Below the pieces are notes generated by a model. It saw only the letters and a list, made by a program, of their open reading frames with translations. It had not been told where the DNA came from and ran no database searches. DNA of 34,033 nt from Candidatus Zhuqueibacterota bacterium 4484_87. Lineage in GTDB: Bacteria; Zhuqueibacterota; Zhuqueibacteria; Thermofontimicrobiales; Thermofontimicrobiaceae. The position numbers and the translations under genes were made by a program. Location: contig NATN01000012.1 of the NCBI GenBank assembly GCA_002085355.1, positions 1-34,033 on the forward strand, read 5' to 3'. Shown piece by piece: positions 25,310-34,033 of this stretch (its first letter is position 1; every line of letters begins with the position of its first letter).

Positions 25310-26494
25310 TTACTTCACCAGGAACAACTCCATCTGCCGCGGTGAAAGAAATTTACATCCGTTCTCCGTCACGACAACTTCCTCTTCAATTGTCGCCACA
25401 CCAAAACCTTTACAATACACGCGTGGTTCCAAAGTGTACACCTGCCCGGCTTCGACCTTCAAATAAGGCAAATCGCCGTATCTTTCCCAGATCGGACACA
25501 GCACCCCGGCGCCATCGTGGGCTTCTCTGCCAACCTGGTGACCCAGCGCATGAGGATATTCGTCAAAACCACAATTGATGATATGCTGCCTGGCGACATT
25601 ATCCACTTCCCAGCCTTCAACTCCCGGCCGGAGAAATTCAGCCGCTTTTGTTATTGCATCACGAACAGCATCAAAAGCTTTTTTCACTTCCGCCGGCGCA
25701 TCGGTTTCGCCTTCGCGTAAAAAATACCACGTACGCTGCAGATCGGAAACATAATCGTCCGTACGAACGCCAAAATCCATATTCATAATATGACCGCGCG
25801 CTGTTTTGCGATCCGTGGGACCGTAATGCGCACCGGCAGTATCAGGCCCGGTAAAAACTGATGGGCAAGATGCCGGATCCCAGGACAAACCCACGCCTAA
25901 CTCATCCACGCGTTTCAGCACAAATTGTGCAATTTCTTTTTCGGAAAGCCCAGGCTTCAACATACGCGTCACTTCATCAAAAATGTCAATGGTGATATTA
26001 ATCGCTTTTCTCAGCCTGTCCAATTCAGAGGGCGACTTTCTCCCCCGAAGCGCAGAAATAATTTTCTCCGCAGAGACGAACCGATTGACATAATCAGTAT
26101 CTTTTAAATAATCGTTGAGCAAAAGAAACATTCCATGAGTCAAGCCGTCAGAGACGTGGTCGTTCGTGGAAAAATTCAGTGCTATGGAACGAGGATCCAG
26201 AGCAGATATTTCTTTGAGTAAATCATCTCGAATGGAAGCTTTGTAGCTGATCACATTATCGTAAACACCGAGGTCTCGCACAGCAGGAAAATCCAGATTC
26301 CCAACGATAGCCGTCGTTTTTCCAGTGGCAGAAATTAAAAAAGCGGATTGCCAGGTACAGCTTCCTTCGAAAATTAATGGCAGGCTGGGATCCGTTAAAG
26401 TATGACTCTCGCGCACAAAAATGAGCCAGACATCAATTCCCTTTTCCTTCAAAATTTCAACTGCCTGCTCCAGCTTTTCTTTAATCATTTTCAT
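25310..26494 (-). CDS. M24-family (Xaa-Pro aminopeptidase-like) metallopeptidase
   Basis: MDFGVRTDDYVSDLQRTWYF, HALGHQVGREAHDG, YTLEPRVY, ATIEEEVVV metal-ligand motifs. Confidence 0.9.
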   Translation of the reverse strand: MKMIKEKLEQAVEILKEKGIDVWLIFVRESHTLTDPSLPLIFEGSCTWQSAFLISATGKTTAIVGNLDFPAVRDLGVYDNVISYKASIRDDLLKEISALDPRSIALNFSTNDHVSDGLTHGMFLLLNDYLKDTDYVNRFVSAEKIISALRGRKSPSELDRLRKAINITIDIFDEVTRMLKPGLSEKEIAQFVLKRVDELGVGLSWDPASCPSVFTGPDTAGAHYGPTDRKTARGHIMNMDFGVRTDDYVSDLQRTWYFLREGETDAPAEVKKAFDAVRDAITKAAEFLRPGVEGWEVDNVARQHIINCGFDEYPHALGHQVGREAHDGAGVLCPIWERYGDLPYLKVEAGQVYTLEPRVYCKGFGVATIEEEVVVTENGCKFLSPRQMELFLVK

Positions 26495-26544
26495 GAAATC
26501 GCCTCATTGACTAATTTAGTTCAATAAAACTCATTAGATAAAAA

Positions 26545-26574
26545 GAAACCGAGAAATAAAATCCTCGGTTTCTG
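26545..26574 (-). terminator. Rho-independent terminator downstream of the malate dehydrogenase gene
   Basis: 10-bp perfect stem AGAAACCGAG / CTCGGTTTCT; T-rich tract on the - strand side. Confidence 0.75.
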
Positions 26575-26599
26575 AATAATAATCATTTCATGTTCAAAA

Positions 26600-27547
<948 letters not shown>

Positions 27548-27676
27548 TTAATTTTGAATTGTGTGGCTTATATTAAAAAAATAGAGCTATCTTTTCCCGA
27601 ACAAAATAATGGTATCCACTGCCAGATGATATTCCTGAACAAATACGCAGGGCAATGGTACACGGCATCGATAAAT

Positions 27677-27931
27677 TTAGGCAGGTAAAACGCTCACCAT
27701 TTTCTTCGATTTTCCGTGTGTGGTGTATTGAACTTTGCCGTCAATTTTTGCAAACAACGTGAAGTCACCACCCATGCCAACGTTAGAACCTGCGTGAATT
27801 CTGGTTCCGCATTGACGTACAAGAATGCTTCCCGCGGTTACTGTCTGACCGCCATACACTTTAACGCCGCGCATTTTTGGTTTGCTGTCGCGACCGTTCT
27901 TTGAACTGCCTACACCTTTCTTATGAGCCAT
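27677..27931 (-). CDS. rpmA: 50S ribosomal protein L27
   Basis: [16 protein letters not shown]...[30 protein letters not shown]. Confidence 0.97.
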   Translation of the reverse strand: MAHKKGVGSSKNGRDSKPKMRGVKVYGGQTVTAGSILVRQCGTRIHAGSNVGMGGDFTLFAKIDGKVQYTTHGKSKKMVSVLPA

Positions 27932-27953
27932 TTATTATTTCCTCCAAATCGCT

Positions 27954-28268
27954 TTATGATAAAACAATATCTTCAATTTTTAAACGAGTGAAATCCTGAC
28001 GATGTCCTTTTTTTACTTTGTAACCTTTGCGTCGTTTTTTCTTAAAAACAACGACTTTCTTCCCTCGCTCGTCACCCAAAACAGTTGCCTGAACTTTTGC
28101 GCCCTTCAGGACAGGATTTCCGACCTGAACTTTTTTCTCGTCCGAGGTAAACAGCACTCGATCAAATTCAACTTTGCTTCCTTCTTCTGCCTGCAATTTC
28201 GGAGCTAAAATTTCATCATTTTTGCGCACTTTAAACTGCATTCCGGCAACTTCAACAATTGCGTACAT
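27954..28268 (-). CDS. rplU: 50S ribosomal protein L21
   Basis: MYAIVEVAGMQFKVRKNDEI...VVVFKKKRRKGYKVKKGHRQDFTRLKI. Confidence 0.96.
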   Translation of the reverse strand: MYAIVEVAGMQFKVRKNDEILAPKLQAEEGSKVEFDRVLFTSDEKKVQVGNPVLKGAKVQATVLGDERGKKVVVFKKKRRKGYKVKKGHRQDFTRLKIEDIVLS

Positions 28269-28366
28269 TAGTTTTCCTCCAAATCAAATATCTTAAATGA
28301 ATACTTTTTTCTCTAATGAATCTGCGTCATTCCAGACTTCAAATATAATAATTTTTATCCATTAAG

Positions 28367-29884
28367 TCAAGATTTAAATTTGTCCGTTATGTCAATATTT
28401 TGTTTTTTTGAAAAAATATGGAATTCATCAAACTCCAGATTACCATCTCCGATAACCTCCAGTTTGAGAAAATAGCGCCACATAAGCCGGCGAACGGGAC
28501 TTTTGATGCCCTGACTGAGATAGTTTTTCATCTCCGGATGCGTGACTATTTTCAAACGACGCTCTTTGGACTTCGCACGGAATCTTTTAATCCAACGCTC
28601 TATTTGGCTCAATACAGCACTTTTTGACGTAATTCGCCCCAATCCGCCGCACGTCGGGCATGTTTCACTGAAAGCATACATAATGCTCGGTCTGATTCTC
28701 TCACGTGTCATTTCAATCAAACCAAAATCGCTCAAAGGCAAAATATTTGCCTGCGCCCGATCTTTTTTCAATTCGCCCTTTAATTCCTCGTAGAGTCGTT
28801 TCTTATTTTTCTCATCCCGCATATCAATAAAATCGATGACAATGATACCGCCAATATCCCGCAGTCGCAATTGACGAGCAATCTCTTTGGCAGCTTCCAG
28901 ATTTATTCTCAAGGTATTTTGCTCTTGAGTTTTTTTGCCGATGAATCTGCCGCTGTTCACGTCAATGGCGCACAACGCTTCAGTCTGATCAATAATGATC
29001 GAACCGCCGCTTTTGAGTTCCACCTTGCGGGAGAGGCTGTTCTGAATTTCATCTTCAATTTTGTAATGATCAAAAATCGGCGTGCTGCGGTCGTAAAACT
29101 CAACCAACCCAGCCATTTCATGAGCGACATCTTTGAGGTATGTGACAATTTTCTTGTACAATCTCCGGTCGTCCACAATCAGGCGCGTCATATCGCGTGT
29201 AAAAAGATCACGGATAACGCTCGACATCATCCCCATGTCTTTGTACACCAACAACGGGGGCTTGTTCTTCTTGATCCTTGCTTCAATCTTTTTCCACACC
29301 TTTTTCAGATTGTCCACGTCTTTTTGCAACACCAATCTATCCCTGCCGTCGGCGACGGTGCGCACGATCAGCCCAAATCCTTCGGGGCGAATTTCTTTGG
29401 CAATTTTGCGCAACCGTTTCCTTTCACCGGCGCTTTCAATTTTTTTGGAAACGCCAATGAATTTGGAATTTGGCACAAGCACCAAAAATCTCCCCGGAAT
29501 TGAAATTTGAGTCGTCAGCCGCGCGCCTTTGGTGCTAATGGGCTCCTTGATAATCTGAACTAAAATCTGTTGCCCCACGCGGATATCTTCCGGCGCAAGC
29601 ACCTCTTTTGATCGATCTTCATCTGTCAGATCAACCATAGAACTCACCGTTGAGAATGATTCGCCAATATCGGAAAAATGCAAAAAAGCATCCTGTTTCA
29701 GCCCAATATTGATGAAAGCGGCACGCATACCACGCACAACATTGACAACTCTGCCGAGGTAAATGTCCCCAACCATTCTTTCGTTGTCCGGCATTTCCAC
29801 AAAAAGCTCTGCCAGACGACCGTTTTCTAAAATTGCGATCCTCGTCTCTCCGATCGCTGCGTTAATAATTATTTCTTTATCCAT
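28367..29884 (-). CDS. rng: Ribonuclease G/E family endoribonuclease
   Basis: GDIYLGRVVNVVRGMRAAFINIGLKQDAFLH S1 region; CAIDVNSGRFIGKK, GGIIVIDFIDMRDEKNKKRL, CPTCGGLG. Confidence 0.93.
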   Translation of the reverse strand: MDKEIIINAAIGETRIAILENGRLAELFVEMPDNERMVGDIYLGRVVNVVRGMRAAFINIGLKQDAFLHFSDIGESFSTVSSMVDLTDEDRSKEVLAPEDIRVGQQILVQIIKEPISTKGARLTTQISIPGRFLVLVPNSKFIGVSKKIESAGERKRLRKIAKEIRPEGFGLIVRTVADGRDRLVLQKDVDNLKKVWKKIEARIKKNKPPLLVYKDMGMMSSVIRDLFTRDMTRLIVDDRRLYKKIVTYLKDVAHEMAGLVEFYDRSTPIFDHYKIEDEIQNSLSRKVELKSGGSIIIDQTEALCAIDVNSGRFIGKKTQEQNTLRINLEAAKEIARQLRLRDIGGIIVIDFIDMRDEKNKKRLYEELKGELKKDRAQANILPLSDFGLIEMTRERIRPSIMYAFSETCPTCGGLGRITSKSAVLSQIERWIKRFRAKSKERRLKIVTHPEMKNYLSQGIKSPVRRLMWRYFLKLEVIGDGNLEFDEFHIFSKKQNIDITDKFKS

Positions 29885-29914
29885 AATGTCCTATCTTCAT
29901 TCAAATTTTGTTAC

Positions 29915-32356
29915 TCAAACATCAAAAGGTGTTAATTGTTTTTGATCAACCTGAATCAAAAGCGCTTTTCGATGCACGCGGCTCAGAGCGATTTCTTCAT
30001 CGCTCATGCTGAACATTTCCCCTAAAACCTCTTGCACGCGCGCTGTTTTTGATTCCTGAAAAGTCAGCGTCATCACTAATTTTTGTGAAGCTCTGTCCAG
30101 ATTGACCGCTTCGACATAAGGCCTAATGTCAACATCCACGACATCGTTCTTGCGCTGACGCTTGACAATAACGCTCTCACGCGCGATAAACCGGATAATT
30201 TTTTCATTCATCTGCGCTTTGTCAAAAATATCCGGCAGTTTTATTTCATAAATAGCCCGATTTATCGCTGCTGCCAGCGATCGCGGTTTCCCGAAAATAT
30301 TTTTCGCTTTCAAGATTCGCAGCCCTCGCGGAAGTACGCGATTCAAATGAGTAATGATCTCTTTGCCACGCTCCTGAAAATAATGTACATCCAAATATTC
30401 CGCTTCACTGGTAAAGCCGATTGCCAAAGGCGGACTGTACGCAATTTTCGGATGCGGGTGAAATCCCTGTGAATACGCAAGCTTAATTCCGGCACGCCGG
30501 AACGCACGCTCAAAGATTGTTACCAAATCCAAATGTGAAGTAAACCGAACATCCTCACCTTTGGAATAGCGCAGCCGAATCAAGCGAGCTTCAGGTTGGG
30601 CAGTTTCCGCAACTTTGCGCAGAGATCTGCCGTAAAAATCCTGTTTTTTTTCGCTCTCCGCAGCTTTCGCTGACTTTGTCTCTGCTTTTGCTGCGTTTCC
30701 GCGAATAATTTCCTGACAAGACGCTGTATCCATCAGACCGCAGCCATGACAGGTTGAAGTACGGCAATCTGATGTCGGAGTTTTCTCCAAAGATTTTTGA
30801 TATTCTTTGACGAGGTATTTTTTTGCCACGCCTTTATCAATGTGCGCCATAACGCCTTCCAAAAACGCAACTTCAGGATCCCGCCAACTGAATTTGAACA
30901 TGGAATTTGCCAGACGATCTTTCAGATAAAAAATCTTCTGCCGCATTTCCTCAATGGGGCTTTGCGCTACCCACTGGAAAGGCGTTCCTGCTTTAGGGCA
31001 AAACGGTGAGACAGAAATATTGATATTTTTCCCCCGATAACTCTGCGCAATCTTTCTCACCTCGCGGACAAGTTCGACAATTCCCTCTAAATCCTCCTCT
31101 TTTTCTCCCGGCAATCCGATCATAAAGTACAGCTTGACTGAATTCCAGCCCTCGGAAAATGCAATCTCTGCTGCACGCAACAGGTCTTCGTTGGAATTGG
31201 TTTTGTTGATAATGTTGCGCAATTCAGCAGTACCAGCCTCTGGTGCCAGTGTAAGGCCGGTCTTGCGAATTTTTCTTCCAAAGCGCGCCATTTCCGGCGT
31301 AAAACTTTCTGTGCGCAATGACGGAAACGACACTGTGACCATGTCAGCTTCCAGTTTACGCGACAATCTTGTTAGAAGCGGCAGAAGCTGGCTGTAATCA
31401 GAAGTAGAAAGCGATGCCAGCGAAATTTCATCATAACCGGTATTTTTTATCACAGCTTCAATATGTCGCTCCAGTTCCTCAACACTTCGCTCGCGAACGG
31501 GTCTGTAAATATATCCGGCATTACAAAAACGGCAGCCCTGAGTGCAGCCGCGCATAATTTCGACTGAATAACGATCATGCGTCGTCTCGATGAGCGGCAC
31601 CAGCGGTTTTGTGGGATAATACTCAGCCTTTAATTCTTCAACGACACGCGCAGTAATTTTCTCAGGCGCATCAGTTTCGGGTTTCGGACGCAGACTTTTG
31701 AAAAGTGCGCCGTCGTACTCTGCCTCATACAAGGACGGCACATAAACACCCTTGATTTTTGCCAGTTCCACGAGCAACGATTCTCTGGAAATTTTCTCCT
31801 TTTTCAGATCACGGAACTTCTCCACAAATTCAGCGACAACTTCCTCGCCGTCTCCGATGACGAAAGCATCAATAAAATCTGCTATTGGTTCAGGATTGAA
31901 CGCACAGGGCCCGCCGGCAATCACGAGCGGATCTGTATCACTGCGATCCCGGGAAAAAACCGGAATGCCGGACAGATTCAGCATATTGAGAATGTTGCTA
32001 AAATGCAGTTCATACTGCAAAGTGAAGCCGACAATATCAAAATCTCGGACGGATTTTTTTGATTCCAAAGAAAAAAGCGGCAGAGACTTTTCTCGCAATA
32101 ATGCTTCCATATCTGCTCCGGGCGCATAAACGCGCTCCGCCGCCACATAGTCGATTTTGTTCAGCAGGTGATACAAAATTTCAAAACCGACATGCGACAT
32201 GGCAATTTCATACATATCGGGAAAAGCCAGAGCAAACGTAACATCAACTATGTCCCAGTTTTTTTTGATGACATGTACTTCACTGCCGGTGTAACGGCCT
32301 GGTTTATTCACTAATGGAAGTATTTGATTCTCAATTAATTGCGCAATATCTGCCAT
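29915..32356 (-). CDS. Radical SAM protein fused to a DUF2344 domain (TIGR03960/TIGR03936 type)
   Basis: SVEIMRGCTQGCRFCNAGYIYRPVRERS radical SAM cluster; C-terminal RLRYSKGEDVRFTSHLDLVTIFERAFRRAGIKLAYSQGFHPHPKI. Track start 32371; ATG 32356 is an alternative start. Confidence 0.9.
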   Translation of the reverse strand: MADIAQLIENQILPLVNKPGRYTGSEVHVIKKNWDIVDVTFALAFPDMYEIAMSHVGFEILYHLLNKIDYVAAERVYAPGADMEALLREKSLPLFSLESKKSVRDFDIVGFTLQYELHFSNILNMLNLSGIPVFSRDRSDTDPLVIAGGPCAFNPEPIADFIDAFVIGDGEEVVAEFVEKFRDLKKEKISRESLLVELAKIKGVYVPSLYEAEYDGALFKSLRPKPETDAPEKITARVVEELKAEYYPTKPLVPLIETTHDRYSVEIMRGCTQGCRFCNAGYIYRPVRERSVEELERHIEAVIKNTGYDEISLASLSTSDYSQLLPLLTRLSRKLEADMVTVSFPSLRTESFTPEMARFGRKIRKTGLTLAPEAGTAELRNIINKTNSNEDLLRAAEIAFSEGWNSVKLYFMIGLPGEKEEDLEGIVELVREVRKIAQSYRGKNINISVSPFCPKAGTPFQWVAQSPIEEMRQKIFYLKDRLANSMFKFSWRDPEVAFLEGVMAHIDKGVAKKYLVKEYQKSLEKTPTSDCRTSTCHGCGLMDTASCQEIIRGNAAKAETKSAKAAESEKKQDFYGRSLRKVAETAQPEARLIRLRYSKGEDVRFTSHLDLVTIFERAFRRAGIKLAYSQGFHPHPKIAYSPPLAIGFTSEAEYLDVHYFQERGKEIITHLNRVLPRGLRILKAKNIFGKPRSLAAAINRAIYEIKLPDIFDKAQMNEKIIRFIARESVIVKRQRKNDVVDVDIRPYVEAVNLDRASQKLVMTLTFQESKTARVQEVLGEMFSMSDEEIALSRVHRKALLIQVDQKQLTPFDV

Positions 32357-32583
32357 GCAATAATGACCCAAAATTTTGACTTAAAAAAATATTTTCAAAA
32401 AAATAAATTTAACTAAATTTTCAACGAATAGTTGAATTAAAAGTTCCTGTTCAAAAAAACAATTTTCCGCAAAAAGTGCGAGAAATTGACGCAAAGCCAA
32501 AAAAGAAACTTTAAATCATCACCGAGGCATCCATTCTTTTCTCTTTGGGAAAATATTCAACTTTGCTGCTGTAAATAATAACA

Positions 32584-32615
32584 AAAATCGGGCATGAAAC
32601 TCACTGCCCGATTTT
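32584..32615 (-). terminator. Rho-independent terminator downstream of the KorB-KorC-like gene
   Basis: 11-bp perfect stem AAAATCGGGCA / TGCCCGATTTT, U-tract TTTTTG on the - strand. Confidence 0.85.
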
Positions 32616-32659
32616 CATCATTCACCGTTTTTCTATCTGTCAGCAAAAAACCGGTAAGA

Positions 32660-34033
32660 TCATGCATAGTTTTCCTGAATGTAGCGAACGCCTTCTTGTA
32701 TCGCTTTCACATTGATATCAACATATTTCTTCTTTTTCAGATTCTTCTTAATGGATTCAACTGCCACATTTGGATCCATTATTTTCGTGTATTCCAGATA
32801 AGCGCCGATACAAACGGAATTCGCCACCGCTGTCATTCCCAAATTTGCCGCCATTTCAGTGAGAGGAAGATATAAAACGCGCACATCTGAGCGTTTCACT
32901 TTTCTATCAACGATAGAACTGTTCACGATTATTAAACCGCCTTCCTCTACCGTTTCCTCAAAAGCATCCAGAGACGGACCATTCATGGCAATTAAAACAT
33001 TGGGGTGCGTCGTCAGCGGTGAGCCGATGCGCTTGTTCGATAAAATGACGCTGCAATTCGCCGTGCCGCCGCGCATTTCCGGTCCGTAGGACGGAATCCA
33101 GCTCACATTCAAATCCTGCGTCATGGCAGCATCAGCCAACATGACGCCCATAGTCAACACACCCTGACCGCCAAAACCGGCAATTTTTAAATACTGCTCG
33201 GGGAATTTTTCGATAAAATCTTCGCTGACATTCTTGCTCTCTTCCCCTCCGCTGATTTTAAGAATTTGCAAGACTTCCTCATCGGTCAATTCAGTCTTTC
33301 TAATCGGGCGCGACTCGGCCTCATCGCTGATGTCCTTGAAAACTTTCAGCGGATAGTATGGAATCATTTTTTCCTTAATCCACTTCTGCGCTTCCACAGG
33401 CGTCACTTTCCATCCGGTGGGGCATGGAGAAAGCACCTCCACGAATGAAAAGCCCTTGTTTTCAATCTGGTTTTTCAGCGCTTTTCGGATCGCCTTTTTC
33501 GCACGATTGATGGATTTGAAATCAACCAGCGCCGTTCTTTCCACGTAAATCGGCATTTCCAGCGTGCTGATAATTTCGCACATGCGAATGGGAAAACCCT
33601 CGTTTTGCGACGAGCGGCCCCGAGGGCTGGTCGTTGTTCTTTGCCCAACCATCGTTGTCGGCGCCATCTGACCGCCTGTCATACCGTAAATTGCATTATT
33701 GATAAAAATCACCGTCATATTTTCGCCGCGATTTGCAGCGTTAATAATTTCCAAACCACCGATAGCAGCCAAATCGCCGTCTCCCTGATAGGAAATCACA
33801 ATACTTTCCGGATTCGCACGTTTCAATCCGGTGCCGACAGCGGGCGCTCGCCCGTGAGCTGCCTGGATATTTCCCGTGTCAAAATAGTAATAAGCAAAAA
33901 CCGAACATCCGACCGGAGAAATGACAATTGTCCGATCCTCAATGCCGAAATCTTCTATCGCTTCGGCGAGAATTTTGTGTACATTCCCGTGGCCGCAACC
34001 GGGACAATAGTGTGTTGTCTCCAGATTGGCGCC
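32660..34033 (-). CDS. 2-oxoacid:ferredoxin oxidoreductase, beta (TPP) and gamma subunits fused, 5'-truncated by the window edge
   Basis: Frame open to 34033: GANLETTHYCPGCGHGNVHK...PVGCSVFAYYYFDTGNIQAAHGRAPAVGTGLKRAN, then YQGDGDLAAIGG (TPP site) and C-terminal IAGFGGQGVLTMGVML...SYGPEMRGGTANCSVILS. Confidence 0.92.
   Translation of the reverse strand, partial: GANLETTHYCPGCGHGNVHKILAEAIEDFGIEDRTIVISPVGCSVFAYYYFDTGNIQAAHGRAPAVGTGLKRANPESIVISYQGDGDLAAIGGLEIINAANRGENMTVIFINNAIYGMTGGQMAPTTMVGQRTTTSPRGRSSQNEGFPIRMCEIISTLEMPIYVERTALVDFKSINRAKKAIRKALKNQIENKGFSFVEVLSPCPTGWKVTPVEAQKWIKEKMIPYYPLKVFKDISDEAESRPIRKTELTDEEVLQILKISGGEESKNVSEDFIEKFPEQYLKIAGFGGQGVLTMGVMLADAAMTQDLNVSWIPSYGPEMRGGTANCSVILSNKRIGSPLTTHPNVLIAMNGPSLDAFEETVEEGGLIIVNSSIVDRKVKRSDVRVLYLPLTEMAANLGMTAVANSVCIGAYLEYTKIMDPNVAVESIKKNLKKKKYVDINVKAIQEGVRYIQENYA

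Noticed and set aside
28871-29503. 210-aa + strand ORF inside the RNase G gene
   Set aside because: Antisense to a strongly conserved coding sequence with no recognisable domain; shadow ORF.
29915-32356. Radical SAM-DUF2344 fusion next to RNase G and L21/L27 as a novel system
   Set aside because: This architecture and neighbourhood are already known; considered housekeeping.

Overview
The window has two blocks. Block 1 (about 1-21.8 kb) lies entirely on the + strand. It is a type IV pilus / type II secretion-like locus: a PilB/GspE ATPase (5'-truncated by the window edge), three tandem CheY-like receivers, a 6-TM histidine-kinase-like protein with no ATPase domain, a PilT-like ATPase, PilM-N-like, PilO-P-like and PilQ/GspD-like (secretin) proteins, a 1136-aa lipoprotein with tandem Big_1/invasin-like Ig repeats, a tandemly duplicated three-gene pilin-like cassette, a small secreted DUF4347-like protein, an NtrC-type sigma54 activator, another lone receiver, a double zinc ribbon protein, and a third GspE-like ATPase with altered catalytic motifs. 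Block 2 (about 21.8-34 kb) lies entirely on the - strand and is mostly housekeeping: SH3-parvulin, PfkB kinase, FtcD, M24 peptidase, malate dehydrogenase, L27, L21, RNase G, a radical SAM/DUF2344 protein, and a fused KorB-KorC-like oxidoreductase (truncated by the window edge). The blocks converge on a likely bidirectional terminator. The most unusual content is in block 1: pilin-like trios without a canonical prepilin signal, a DHp-only membrane protein beside three near-identical receivers, a degenerate secretion ATPase, and a stand-alone DUF4347-like protein whose usual Cys position is Ser. No tRNA, rRNA, CRISPR array or transposase was recognised. All homology calls are from motif recognition by eye; no searches were run.
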